Below are positions 19,257 through 28,496 of a stretch of 64,000 bases of DNA, in pieces. Below the pieces are notes generated by a model. The model did not search any database, was not told where the DNA came from, and saw only the letters and a program-made list of their open reading frames with translations. The DNA lies in the NCBI GenBank assembly GCA_900319235.1, contig ONNR01000022.1, positions 1 through 64,000 on the forward strand, in the 5' to 3' direction. This DNA comes from an uncultured Prevotellaceae bacterium (GTDB taxonomy: Bacteria; Bacteroidota; Bacteroidia; Bacteroidales; UBA3663). The position numbers and the translations under genes are program-made. Within the stretch, counting starts at the first letter, position 1. Each line of letters begins with the position of its first letter.

Positions 19257-19362
19257 GCGATAATTCTCCGCTTATAGGTCATTTTTTTGACAAAATGGGC
19301 AAAAAACAGGATTATCCAACTTATTTTTGCAACTTTTCCACATCTATATTGCAAAAAAGCCC

Positions 19363-19370
19363 TATATTTG
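19363..19370 (+). promoter_or_regulatory. -7 box for the MFS symporter gene
   Basis: TATATTTG matches TAnnTTTG. Transcription starting about 7 bp later would give a 100-nt leader made largely of the 14-bp repeat at 19413-19482. Confidence 0.5.
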
Positions 19371-19412
19371 CACCACCAATCAATTGTTGATTGTTAGTCG
19401 TGTCAAGCAAAC

Positions 19413-19482
19413 AATTGTTATTTGATAATTGTTATTTGTTAATTATTAATTGTTAATTATTAATTGTTAATTGATAATGAAC
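19413..19482. repeat. 14-bp tandem repeat (AATTRTTAATTGTT) running into a start codon
   Basis: Five consecutive 14-bp units begin at 19413, 19427, 19441, 19455 and 19469. Units 3 and 4 are identical (AATTATTAATTGTT). The fifth is degenerate and includes the ATG of the MFS gene (19477-19479). The reverse complement of the unit is the same 14-mer found at 43199-43254. Confidence 0.85.
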
Positions 19483-20766
19483 TCCAGACCTTATCTTCTG
19501 TTCATCTGCAGTGTGAGCGCCATGGGCGGTCTGCTCTTCGGTTACGACTGGGTTGTGATCGGAGGAGCGAAGCCGTTCTACGAACTCTTCTTCGGCATCA
19601 GCCAAAGCCCGTTCATGCAAGGTGTTGCCATGACCACTGCCCTCGTCGGCTGCCTTGTGGGTGCGATGGTGGCTGGTGCGCTCGCCGACCGATATGGTCG
19701 AAAGCCGTTGCTCTCGACAGCTGCCGTACTGTTCACCGCGAGTGCACTTGCCACGGGATACTTCGACGATTTTGTGATGTTCAACATCGCACGTTTCATC
19801 GGAGGTGTGGGCATCGGTGTGGCATCTGCTCTTTCGCCAATGTATATTGCCGAAGTCAGTCCAGCCCATATCCGTGGTCGAATGGTGAGCCTCAACCAGA
19901 TGACCATCGTGCTCGGCATCCTCGGTGCACAGATCGTCAACATGCTTTTGGCACGCGACACCACCGACCCTGTCAGCCAGGCGTGGAACCTCGAATGGGG
20001 TTGGCGCTGGATGTTCTGGGCAGAAACGCTGCCTGCCGCCCTCTTCCTTGTGATGAGCTTCTTCATTCCGGAGAGTCCGGTGTATCTGGGTTTGAAGGGT
20101 TCGAAGGGTTTGAAGGGTTCGAGTGAGGCTGGGTTGCGGGAACTATTCACCCCACGATATTCGCGTGTTCTCCTGCTCGGACTGATCATCGCCGTCTTCC
20201 AGCAATGGTGCGGCACCAATGTGATTTTCAATTATGCACAGGAGATTTTCGTAGGTGCAGGCTTCAATGTCGATGGCATGTTCATCAACATCGTCATCAC
20301 CGGCATTGCCAATGTGCTCTTCACCTTCGTTGCCCTCTACACCATCGAGAAATGGGGACGCAGGACGCTGATGCTCATCGGAGCTGGAGGTCTCGGCATC
20401 ATCTACGCCATCCTCGGAGCCTGCTACTTTGTGGGAATGACTGGTGTGCTGATGGTCGCCCTTGTCGTGGCTGCCATCTCGTGCTACGCCATGACACTCG
20501 GACCCGTCACGTGGACCCTGCTTGCCGAAATCTTCCCCCACCGCGTTCGAGGCATCGCCATGGCCACCTGTACCTTCGCCCTTTGGGTGGGCTGCTGCAC
20601 CCTCACGTTCTTCTTCCCACCGATGAATGCCTCCCTCGGCACCTACGGCTCGTTCTGGGTATATGCTGCCATCTGCATCTGCACCTTCGTCTTCCTCCTT
20701 CGCCGTTGTCCGGAGACAAAGGGAAAATCGCTCGAACAACTCGAAAAGGAACTTACTTCCCCCTAA
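19477..20766 (+). CDS. MFS sugar:proton symporter (XylE/GLUT-like) with repeat-encoded cytoplasmic loop
   Basis: The 429-residue inner-membrane protein has twelve predicted helices and the sugar-porter signatures: GGLLFGYDWVVIGG in helix 1, ADRYGRK after helix 2, RFIGGVGIGVAS, PESPVYL after helix 6, QQWCGTNVIFNYA in helix 7, EKWGRRTL and PETKGKS at the C-terminus. It imports a monosaccharide with protons. The central loop after PESPVYL holds four 9-bp repeats (20088-20123) coding for Gly-Leu/Ser-Lys triplets. I place the start at 19477; the TTG six bases earlier lies inside the 14-bp repeat. A GH2 gene follows after 6 bp, suggesting that the symporter takes up the sugar this enzyme releases. 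Confidence 0.92.
   Translation: MNSRPYLLFICSVSAMGGLLFGYDWVVIGGAKPFYELFFGISQSPFMQGVAMTTALVGCLVGAMVAGALADRYGRKPLLSTAAVLFTASALATGYFDDFVMFNIARFIGGVGIGVASALSPMYIAEVSPAHIRGRMVSLNQMTIVLGILGAQIVNMLLARDTTDPVSQAWNLEWGWRWMFWAETLPAALFLVMSFFIPESPVYLGLKGSKGLKGSSEAGLRELFTPRYSRVLLLGLIIAVFQQWCGTNVIFNYAQEIFVGAGFNVDGMFINIVITGIANVLFTFVALYTIEKWGRRTLMLIGAGGLGIIYAILGACYFVGMTGVLMVALVVAAISCYAMTLGPVTWTLLAEIFPHRVRGIAMATCTFALWVGCCTLTFFFPPMNASLGTYGSFWVYAAICICTFVFLLRRCPETKGKSLEQLEKELTSP
20088..20123. repeat. Four 9-bp repeats in the MFS gene
   Basis: GGGTTTGAA/GGGTTCGAA alternate in four exact 9-bp units, read in frame as Gly-Leu-Lys and Gly-Ser-Lys. The position corresponds to the long cytoplasmic loop between helices 6 and 7, which tolerates insertions. 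Confidence 0.9.
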
Positions 20767-20772
20767 AGCCAT

Positions 20773-22761
20773 ATGACTTCAAGACCTCTTCGCCTGCTTC
20801 TCGCCCTCCTTGCCCTGCTCCCCGCACTCACCTTCGCACAGCAGACCATCAGCCTCAACGGCATCTGGGACTTCTGGCTCCCCGTCAAGTTGCCCAAGAC
20901 GACAGTCACCGTGCCCCACACCTACAACATCATGCCAGGACTCGAAGATTATGCCGGCGAAGCCTGGTACAGCCGCACATTGCCCCTCACGCCCGATATG
21001 AAGGGTCGTCAGCTTCGTCTGCACTTCAATGGCGTCTATCACGATGCCACCATCTTTGTCAATGGCAAGCAGGTGGACCAGCACCTCAACGCCGGCTATA
21101 CCCCATTCAGCATGGACATCACACCCTACGTCAGTTTCGACCGCGAGAATGTGCTCGAAGTGATGTGCGACAACAGCTATTCCGACGATAACCTTCCCTG
21201 GCGCCGCAAGTTCGACTGGGCCAACGATGGTGGCATCTACCGCAATGTCGCGCTCCACACTTCGGGTCGCTACAGCCTGCGCTATGTGCACGTCACGCCC
21301 GATATTAACCTCGACGACAGCACCGCCTATGCCCGCATCGACATCCGCCTTTTCGAACCCAAGGCGAAGCGGGCTGTTGTAGCCTTCAAGATCTTCGAAA
21401 ACGCCACCGGTCACCTCGTTTACGAGGGCCACCACACCCTGAATGCCGATAACGAAGGTATCTTCTCCTTCGTCGCCGATTGCGGCAAAGTGCATCTGTG
21501 GCACTTCGACGATCCCAACCTCTACACCTACGAAGCCCGCATTTACGACGGTAGGTCGCTCTCCGACGTGAAGCGCGAATGCTTCGGATTCCGCACCTTC
21601 GGCATCGAGGGCAACCACTTCGTACTCAATGGAGAACCCGTGCGACTCCCCGGTATCGAGGAAATGCCGGGCTCGAATCCCGACTTCGGGATGGCCGAAC
21701 CCGAACAATATATGGCCCAGTCAATCGGTATGCTCAAGAAACTCAACTGCACCATCTCGCGTTTCCATTGGGCACAAGACGACTATCGTCTGCACCTGAT
21801 GGACAGCCTCGGCATGCTGACTCAGGAGGAAATCTCGTGGTGGCAAGGGCCTGCCCGCCAACTCACACCATCCCTTCGCGAGACTGCACGTCGCCAGCTC
21901 ACCGAGCTCATTGAGGCACACTACAACCATCCCTGCATCTTTGCCTGGGGCTTGAGCAACGAGGTGGACGGCAATCAGGAGGACCTGCGCATTTTGGCCG
22001 AACATGTCCGCCGCCTTGATTCCTCACGCATCATCGATGCCGTCTGCAACCACATCTGGCGCGAAATGGACAACGATTCCTCTCTTAGCCTCGACCTGCC
22101 CACCTGGAACGAATATATCGGCACGTGGCATGCCCAGCACCGCGACCAAACAGCCGGCTACTTCGACCAGATAGAGACCGTCTTGCAGGGCCGTCCCCTA
22201 CTCATCACTGAGAACGGCCTCTGTGAACCCGCCTTCTCGGGTGGCGATGCCCGACGCATCGATGAAATGATCTTCCACACCTCGGAATGGAGGAGACATC
22301 CCTACGTCACCGGTTACATCTACTTCTGCCTGCAGGACTATCGCACCCAGATGGGCGAAGAGGGATTCGGCCGCGACCGCATCCGAAGGCATGGAGTCTG
22401 CGGCAAACGTCTCCAGCCCAAAGCTTCGTTCGACGTCCTGCGCCAACTCATGTCGCCCATCGAAGTGACCAAGTTAAAGCCAGCGGGTCAAAAGGAGAAC
22501 AAGGGCACCCTTGCCAACCTTTACGATGTAGATGCCGACAACCATAACGCTGAGGTCACCATTCAGGCGAAGAACGACATCCCCTCCTACATTCTACGAG
22601 GCTATCGGGTGACCTACAACGATTCAAAGGGCCAGCTCAACTCCATTGACCTGCCCAACCTCCTGCCCGGTCAGAGCCATACCTTCATTCTCAGGAATGC
22701 CAACTCATCGTTCAACTTCGAGATCATACGCAACGACGGTTCCTCAGTTCTCACCTATTAA
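20773..22761 (+). CDS. Glycoside hydrolase family 2 (secreted)
   Basis: This 662-residue enzyme has a signal peptide (1-22, ending TFAQQ). Sugar-binding jelly roll residues 25-165 include NDGGIYRNVAL. An Ig-like domain follows, then a TIM barrel from about 280. The acid/base is Glu397 (GLSNEVDG) and the nucleophile Glu480 (LLITENGLCEP). A short C-terminal beta-domain (about 570-662) ends the protein. It is shorter than LacZ and closer in plan to small Bacteroides beta-galactosidases or beta-glucuronidases. It follows the MFS symporter by 6 bp and is probably co-translated with it. The linked sugar cannot be specified. Confidence 0.9.
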   Translation: MTSRPLRLLLALLALLPALTFAQQTISLNGIWDFWLPVKLPKTTVTVPHTYNIMPGLEDYAGEAWYSRTLPLTPDMKGRQLRLHFNGVYHDATIFVNGKQVDQHLNAGYTPFSMDITPYVSFDRENVLEVMCDNSYSDDNLPWRRKFDWANDGGIYRNVALHTSGRYSLRYVHVTPDINLDDSTAYARIDIRLFEPKAKRAVVAFKIFENATGHLVYEGHHTLNADNEGIFSFVADCGKVHLWHFDDPNLYTYEARIYDGRSLSDVKRECFGFRTFGIEGNHFVLNGEPVRLPGIEEMPGSNPDFGMAEPEQYMAQSIGMLKKLNCTISRFHWAQDDYRLHLMDSLGMLTQEEISWWQGPARQLTPSLRETARRQLTELIEAHYNHPCIFAWGLSNEVDGNQEDLRILAEHVRRLDSSRIIDAVCNHIWREMDNDSSLSLDLPTWNEYIGTWHAQHRDQTAGYFDQIETVLQGRPLLITENGLCEPAFSGGDARRIDEMIFHTSEWRRHPYVTGYIYFCLQDYRTQMGEEGFGRDRIRRHGVCGKRLQPKASFDVLRQLMSPIEVTKLKPAGQKENKGTLANLYDVDADNHNAEVTIQAKNDIPSYILRGYRVTYNDSKGQLNSIDLPNLLPGQSHTFILRNANSSFNFEIIRNDGSSVLTY

Positions 22762-22790
22762 GGAAATCATCCATCTCCATCAACAGAAAA

Positions 22791-22824
22791 AGTGGCGCCC
22801 CATTCAGGATGCCACTCTTTTTTT
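22791..22824. terminator. Rho-independent terminator between convergent genes
   Basis: AGTGGC (22791-22796) pairs with GCCACT (22811-22816), followed by a run of seven T (22818-22824); an A-run on the other side lets it work in both directions. From 22827 a 22-bp direct repeat (GATGCCAATCATTTT) occurs twice and partly a third time before the end of the GH28 gene. Confidence 0.8.
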
Positions 22825-22888
22825 GTGATGCCAATCATTTTTTATAGAGATGCCAATCATTTTATTGACATACCAATCTTTCCATTAA

Positions 22889-24358
22889 TCAGAATTGCCT
22901 TTCCTTATTCACTTGAATATGCTTCATCCTGACTTTGCGCGTATCCTTCTGATGGAGCCATGGACGTTCATCGGGAACCTTGGTTTCGAGGTTGATGTGA
23001 CGCAAACGGATATTTTCGGCATGGCTGATGCTGAATCCCCAGGCGGGCTGAATGCCGTGGGCGGAGGGTTCGGGATAGTTTGCCTCGCCCAATTGGGAAG
23101 GCTTGCGGGCCGAAGGGATGAAGAAGGGATTGACTCCACGCTGCTCGCGATAGTCGTCCATCGTCAAGCCGCCCCGGAACTGCACGCTGAGATGCTCGAT
23201 GCGGACATCACGAACGGGCTGTCCCTCCACACCAGCTATAAGGCAGGCATAACGGCTATCGGCATCGGTGACCTTGACGTGACGAATGCGGATGTTGCGC
23301 ACCGTGGAAGGATGGAAGCCCTTGGGAGCACGCATACGATCGCCCAGACGGATGTAGATGGGCGAATTGCAGATGTCGTGCATCGTGAGGTCGCTCACAT
23401 CGACGTCCTCCATGGCAGCGCCATCGACGGTTTCGAGTGCCAGGCCACGACAATGGGTGAACTTGCAACGTCGGATGGTAATGTGCCGGAAGCCACCATT
23501 CGACTCAGTACCCAACTTGATGCGTCCCGTAGGGCCATCGCCATCGGGAGCCTTTTCGACCAACGTGGTGCACGTCCCATCGAAGAACGAGCCCACGTCG
23601 TAACCACAGACTTCGCAATCCTCGACAAGGACGTGTTCGGTAGGCTTCGGTCGGCCCAAAGCATAAGAGCACTTCAAGACAATGGCATCGTCGCACAGCG
23701 AGTTGACGCGACAGCGACGCACCACGACACGTTCGCAGCAGTCGATGTCGATGGCGTCGCGATTGGTATCGATCAGGAGGTCTTCGATAAGGAGGTCATC
23801 GACACCCGTGAGCAGCATGGCAAAGTGTCCGCATTGCAGGAAACTCACACCGCGCAGGGTGACACGCCGGCAGTCGCGGAGTGCCAATGCCTTGTTGGCC
23901 TGCGGCATACCCCGATAGCCGCGTCGCGGGCCATCGCGTTTCAGCACATCGGTGCCATCGATAAGCCCCTCCCCTTCGATAGTCAGGTCGTGCAGATTTT
24001 CGCCCCAAAGGAGCGAGTTGTGCCAATGACTGTGCCCATAGTCCTGATAACGCGACTCGTTGGGTTCGGCCTCGTCGTAGCCTTCGGTATCGGTCACAGG
24101 AGCCGCCTTGATGACAGCACCACGTTCGAGGCGCAGGGTGATGCCCGAGCGCAGATGGATGGAATAGCAGAGATAAGTGCCCTCGGGAACGACCACCAGT
24201 CCCCCACCCGCCGAAGCAGCACTTTCGATGGCGGCATTGATGGCAGGCGAATCGAGGTGCCGTCCGTCACCCAAGGCTCCGAAGTCACGCACGTCGAGCG
24301 CCAGGCTTCGGCTCAAAGCCAGGAACGCAAAAAGCAGAGACAAGAGGGTTGGTTTCAT
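22889..24358 (-). CDS. Glycoside hydrolase family 28 (polygalacturonase / rhamnogalacturonase type)
   Basis: The 489-residue secreted protein (signal about 1-20) is a right-handed beta-helix. GH28 hallmarks are NRDAID (Asp201), CDDA (Asp223-Asp224) and RIK (279-281). The N-terminal DVRDFGALGDGRHLDSPAINAAI motif is typical of pectin-active GH28 proteins. The usual GHG histidine motif between the second and third signatures is not obvious, a feature seen in exo-acting relatives. It lies 76 bp after the HTCS gene and belongs to the PL11-HTCS-GH28 operon, so it likely removes galacturonic acid from RG-I fragments. The exact bond cleaved is open. Confidence 0.9.
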   Translation of the reverse strand: MKPTLLSLLFAFLALSRSLALDVRDFGALGDGRHLDSPAINAAIESAASAGGGLVVVPEGTYLCYSIHLRSGITLRLERGAVIKAAPVTDTEGYDEAEPNESRYQDYGHSHWHNSLLWGENLHDLTIEGEGLIDGTDVLKRDGPRRGYRGMPQANKALALRDCRRVTLRGVSFLQCGHFAMLLTGVDDLLIEDLLIDTNRDAIDIDCCERVVVRRCRVNSLCDDAIVLKCSYALGRPKPTEHVLVEDCEVCGYDVGSFFDGTCTTLVEKAPDGDGPTGRIKLGTESNGGFRHITIRRCKFTHCRGLALETVDGAAMEDVDVSDLTMHDICNSPIYIRLGDRMRAPKGFHPSTVRNIRIRHVKVTDADSRYACLIAGVEGQPVRDVRIEHLSVQFRGGLTMDDYREQRGVNPFFIPSARKPSQLGEANYPEPSAHGIQPAWGFSISHAENIRLRHINLETKVPDERPWLHQKDTRKVRMKHIQVNKERQF

Positions 24359-24398
24359 TGGGGTTCGAGGGGTTTGAAGGGTTTGAGGAGTTTGAAGT
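24359..24398. repeat. 9-bp repeats upstream of GH28
   Basis: Plus-strand units GGGTTCGAG, GGGTTTGAA, GGGTTTGAG and GAGTTTGAA fill the first half of the gap between the HTCS stop and the GH28 start, directly abutting the GH28 ATG. Confidence 0.8.
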
Positions 24399-24434
24399 GG
24401 CGGGATTTCGGAATAACGGAATAACGAATATTGT

Positions 24435-27400
24435 CTACGTCTTCTTCTTCAATACTTCTGAAGGCAGGATGCCGAATTCGCGCTTGAAGGTTTCGCGGAA
24501 GTGGGCCATCTGGTTGAAGCCTGTCATCATGGCAGCTTGCGAAACGTTGTATTCGCCACTTTCGAGCAAGCCATAGCAATAGCGCAGACGACGCTTGCGG
24601 ACATACTCATTGGCCGTCATTCCGGTGAGGGCCTTCACTTTTCGATAGAACGTGCTGTGACTCATCGCCATACGGTCGGAGACAAAGGCCATATCGAGGT
24701 CTTCCTGCATGATGTTGTCTTCGATGATCTTGTTCAATCGTTCGAAGAACTGCTGGTCGAGGGGGCTCAGTGCAGAGGTTTCGGTCGATGCAGTCTGCTC
24801 CGTTCCGAGAGCAGATGAGGTTACAGGATCGTTTGGAGACATAGAGGCTGGTCCCAACTGGTTGGCCAGACGTTCGATCATGCGACGTCGAGCTGCAAGC
24901 AGATTCTGGATTCGACTACCGAGCAACTTGGCCGTAAAGGGCTTGGTCAGATAGGAATCGGCGCCGCTTTCATAGCCTTCTTCCTTGTCGGCATCGGTGA
25001 CCTTTGCCGTGAGCAGGATGATGGGGATATGGCTGGTGCGAATGTCCTCCTTGAGGATTCGGGTAAGTTCGATACCATTCATTCGCGGCATCATGATGTC
25101 GCTGACGATGATGTCGGGGATATGTTCCAGAGCCAAGGCCACGCCTTCCTCACCGTTTTGTGCCTGGAGAATCTGGAAGTCGTCGCTGAACGAGTCGGTG
25201 ATGTACTGCCGGATGTCGGTATTGTCCTCGACGATGAGGAGTGTGGGCCGGGAAGCCTCGGAAGGTTCGAGGGGTTCAAAAGGTTCGAAGGGTTCGAGGG
25301 GATTGAGGGATTCGATGGGGACATCTTCCTTGTGCAAAGCATTGGGATAAGTGTTTTCGATGGAAATGGAGAAAACAAACCTACTGCCCTCACCCTCACG
25401 ACTTTCGGCAATGATGGTGCCTTCGTGCAAATCGGCCAGCGAACGCACAAGGGCGAGACCAATGCCTGTGCCTGAAGCCTGATGACGACCCTCGGCCTGA
25501 TAGTAGCGCTTGAAGATGTGAGGAAGCGCATCGGGGGCAATACCATGACCGGTATCACTCACGGCGATATGCAGCATTCCCTCGGTATCACTCTTGACAT
25601 CGACAGAGATGTTGCCCTCTTCGGTGTACTTGATGGCGTTGGAGAGCAGGTTGTTGAGGATGGTGGTGATCACCTCCGAATCGAAATAGATCTTGGGAAG
25701 ATCGGATGCGATGTCATAGGAGAACTGCACCTTGGGATTGCGATATAGTTCCTTGTAGTTCAGGCAGATTTCGCGCACAAACTGACCGATGTCGCCACGT
25801 GCCACGGTGAGCCTTCGGTTCTGCGTCTCGGTCTTTCGGAATTCCAGGATCTCGTTGATGAGGTCGCGCAGACGGCCTGCACTCTTCTGGAGCATAGCCA
25901 CACGACGATGGGCCGAGGGCGGCAGACTCTGGTCGTTCATCAGGTCGTCGATGGGACCAAGGATGAGCGTCAAAGGCGTGCGCAGTTCGTGGGTGACATT
26001 GGTGAAGAAGCGCAGACGTTCCTCGTTGAGTTCCTGTTTCTGGAGGCTCTCGCGCTTCTCAAGTTCGAGCGAACTTTGGAGCGCCAGCCTTCGCTTGTAG
26101 GAACGTACCATCCAAATGACGAAAGCGGCGAGGGCAAGCGCATAGGCCAGGAAGGCCCACCAGGTGCGCCAAAGAGGTGGCGTGATGGTGATGTCGAGTT
26201 GTGCAGAACGTGCCTCGTCCCAGTCCTGGCTACGTAACTTGGCACGGAGGATGAAGGTGTAGTGTCCGGGACGAAGGCCACGGAATACCACATCGTCGTC
26301 GCCTGCAATGTCGTACCACTTGTCGTCCATGCCACGCATCATGTAGGAATATTCGACATGGCGGGTTTGCGCAAAGTTACGAACGGTATAGGTAAGGTGA
26401 AGCGTGTTCTGCTGATAACTGGTACGTACACGTCCTTTCCGGTCGGGAATGAGTTGCTGAATCTCGGTCTGCATGCCCATGGGATGATAGGCTTCGCAGG
26501 CGACAATCTGCACCTCGGAGACCGGCATATTGCCCGTGACCTGACGGGGTTGGAAGCAGCAAACGCCCTGTGCCGAACCGAAGCAGAGGACACCATCGGC
26601 AGTCGTGAGGGCAGCTCCCGGCGAAAAGCCATGCAACTGATGCAGGTCGGACTGGCCGTAGTTGTAGCACTGTCCTGTACGCTTGTCGAGACACGAAAGG
26701 CCGGTGTAGGTGCTCATCCAGATGCGTCCGTCGGCATCCTGCTGGAGAGCAAGCACGTGGTTGTCGGCGAGGCCCTGCTCACGTCCATAGCGGGTGACAC
26801 GAAGCGAAGACTGCCCGTCGGCTGCCGGTTTCAGGAGGCCCGTTATGCCAATCAGGCCATCGTCGGTAGCCATCCACAGCATCTGTCCGTCGAAGTCGCG
26901 TATGGTCTGGTTAATCTTAAAGGGAATATGTCCTTCGGCCGGAACCAGGTGATGACAGGAATCGGAAAGCTGATCGTAGATGCAGGCCCCACCGCCCAGG
27001 GTTGTGAGCAGCAGCTGATGGTCGTCGAGAGGGAGGAACCCGGTGACGGGAACCGTGAGGAAACGGCTGATGGAAGGACAAGGCACGACGCTGCCCTGCT
27101 CGTAGCGATAGACACCCGTCTCGCCACCAATCCAGATGCGATGCAGCGGGTCCTCGTAGAAGGAATGGACGTCGGCGCCCTCTGCATCGATATCTATGTG
27201 TTCGAACCGGCCCGTGCTTCGACTGAAACGAAATGCACCCTCGTCGTCGATGCCCAGCCAAACATGGCCATTGCTGTCGGTCATCATGCAGCGGGTCAGC
27301 GAATGGCGACGCCGCATCTGAGCCTGTCCCGACCATCGGCCCTGCATCCTGCCGTCGGCCCACAACACCAGTTCGTCGTCACTGGCCATCCAGAAACCTC

Positions 27401-28487
27401 CGTCTGCGTCGGGAGCCATGGAATAGACTGCACGCGGTTGCCGCTCGATGTCGCGATAGTCGAGCAGATCGAACTCCGAACGCTGTTCGCTGACGAAATC
27501 GACTCCCGTGCCATGATTGCCCACCCAGATGTTGCCATATTCATCCTGTGCCAGGCTGCGCGTATTGAGCGACGAGACCTTGACGCGGAAATTCTCGTAA
27601 TCGTCGGTTGGCAAAGGCTTGCTGGTTGCCACGAAGTTGTCGGGATTGACTATCTTGATGCCTCCCATGTCGGTAGCCACCCAGAGTGTGCCGTCGCGCA
27701 TCTGGACGATGTCGTAAACATTGTCATCGAAGCCATCGGCATCGAGGGGTACACGCGTGAAAACATCCGACACGGGATTGAAGAGCACCAGTCCTCCATC
27801 GCAGCCCACCCACACACGTTGGCGGTCGTCGAAGCAGATGCAACGCACGTTGTTGCCCGGAAGTCCTGAGGAGTCCTCCTCGAAATGCCTTGTGGCACCA
27901 CCTGTCAGACTCACCACGCTCAAGCCATGCTGGCTATGACCGATGTAGAGGCGGCCATGTCCGTCGTCGAGCAGACAACGGTTTTGGAAATGCGGGGTGA
28001 GGGAAAGGGTCTCGAAAGTGCGCCTACCGACGTCCATTCGCTGCACTTCGCCATTTCCATAGACGAGCCACACCTCATCGGGAGAAGCCCACGAGATGTC
28101 CTCCACACTCGATGCCATCATCCCATGTTCGGCATTGAGGAGTGTTGTCTCTCCCGTCGCAAGGTGGTAGAGCACGAGCCCCAACTCGGTGCCGATCATC
28201 ATCTGCCCCGTAGGTTCGTGCCAATAGAGGGCAGCCACACGCTGCACGATGGGACCCGATCCATCGGGCCAACGCAGCGAGATACATGTGCTTCCCGCAA
28301 TGCGACTCACTCCTGCCTCGGTAGCCACCCACACATAGCCCATGCCATCGATGGCCAGTTCGAGCACACCATCGTTGGCAAGGCCATTGGCCATACCGAC
28401 ATGACGAGATGCGGTGTAACTGACGGGCCACGCCGTACCGACCAGCAGGAGGCTGGTCACGAGGAGGGATGCAAGCCTTCGAAGCAT
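24435..28487 (-). CDS. Hybrid two-component system (HTCS) sensor-regulator of the RG-I locus
   Basis: This 1350-residue inner-membrane regulator fuses sensor, kinase and DNA-binding output. Residues 1-22 are a signal. About 25-660 form two Reg_prop beta-propellers (repeated WVATEAGV, VWVGCDGGL, LWVATDMGG). A Y_Y_Y domain follows (about 690-770), then a transmembrane helix (772-795), HisKA with His833 in NVTHELRTPL, HATPase (to about 1045), REC with Asp1130 in VSDIMMP, and AraC-type HTH at 1250-1348. The linker 1061-1078, between ATPase and receiver, is built from 9-bp repeats read as Pro-Phe-Glu. It lies 9 bp after PL11. By precedent, HTCS propellers bind an oligosaccharide of the target glycan and activate the divergent susCD operon. 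Confidence 0.96.
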   Translation of the reverse strand: MLRRLASLLVTSLLLVGTAWPVSYTASRHVGMANGLANDGVLELAIDGMGYVWVATEAGVSRIAGSTCISLRWPDGSGPIVQRVAALYWHEPTGQMMIGTELGLVLYHLATGETTLLNAEHGMMASSVEDISWASPDEVWLVYGNGEVQRMDVGRRTFETLSLTPHFQNRCLLDDGHGRLYIGHSQHGLSVVSLTGGATRHFEEDSSGLPGNNVRCICFDDRQRVWVGCDGGLVLFNPVSDVFTRVPLDADGFDDNVYDIVQMRDGTLWVATDMGGIKIVNPDNFVATSKPLPTDDYENFRVKVSSLNTRSLAQDEYGNIWVGNHGTGVDFVSEQRSEFDLLDYRDIERQPRAVYSMAPDADGGFWMASDDELVLWADGRMQGRWSGQAQMRRRHSLTRCMMTDSNGHVWLGIDDEGAFRFSRSTGRFEHIDIDAEGADVHSFYEDPLHRIWIGGETGVYRYEQGSVVPCPSISRFLTVPVTGFLPLDDHQLLLTTLGGGACIYDQLSDSCHHLVPAEGHIPFKINQTIRDFDGQMLWMATDDGLIGITGLLKPAADGQSSLRVTRYGREQGLADNHVLALQQDADGRIWMSTYTGLSCLDKRTGQCYNYGQSDLHQLHGFSPGAALTTADGVLCFGSAQGVCCFQPRQVTGNMPVSEVQIVACEAYHPMGMQTEIQQLIPDRKGRVRTSYQQNTLHLTYTVRNFAQTRHVEYSYMMRGMDDKWYDIAGDDDVVFRGLRPGHYTFILRAKLRSQDWDEARSAQLDITITPPLWRTWWAFLAYALALAAFVIWMVRSYKRRLALQSSLELEKRESLQKQELNEERLRFFTNVTHELRTPLTLILGPIDDLMNDQSLPPSAHRRVAMLQKSAGRLRDLINEILEFRKTETQNRRLTVARGDIGQFVREICLNYKELYRNPKVQFSYDIASDLPKIYFDSEVITTILNNLLSNAIKYTEEGNISVDVKSDTEGMLHIAVSDTGHGIAPDALPHIFKRYYQAEGRHQASGTGIGLALVRSLADLHEGTIIAESREGEGSRFVFSISIENTYPNALHKEDVPIESLNPLEPFEPFEPLEPSEASRPTLLIVEDNTDIRQYITDSFSDDFQILQAQNGEEGVALALEHIPDIIVSDIMMPRMNGIELTRILKEDIRTSHIPIILLTAKVTDADKEEGYESGADSYLTKPFTAKLLGSRIQNLLAARRRMIERLANQLGPASMSPNDPVTSSALGTEQTASTETSALSPLDQQFFERLNKIIEDNIMQEDLDMAFVSDRMAMSHSTFYRKVKALTGMTANEYVRKRRLRYCYGLLESGEYNVSQAAMMTGFNQMAHFRETFKREFGILPSEVLKKKT
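25264..25306. repeat. 9-bp repeats in the HTCS linker
   Basis: GGTTCGAGG, GGTTCAAAA, GGTTCGAAG and GGTTCGAGG follow one another; on the coding strand they read CCC-TTC-GAA (Pro-Phe-Glu / Pro-Leu-Glu). They fall in the interdomain linker between HATPase and receiver domains. Confidence 0.9.
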
Positions 28488-28496
28488 TGGGTTTGT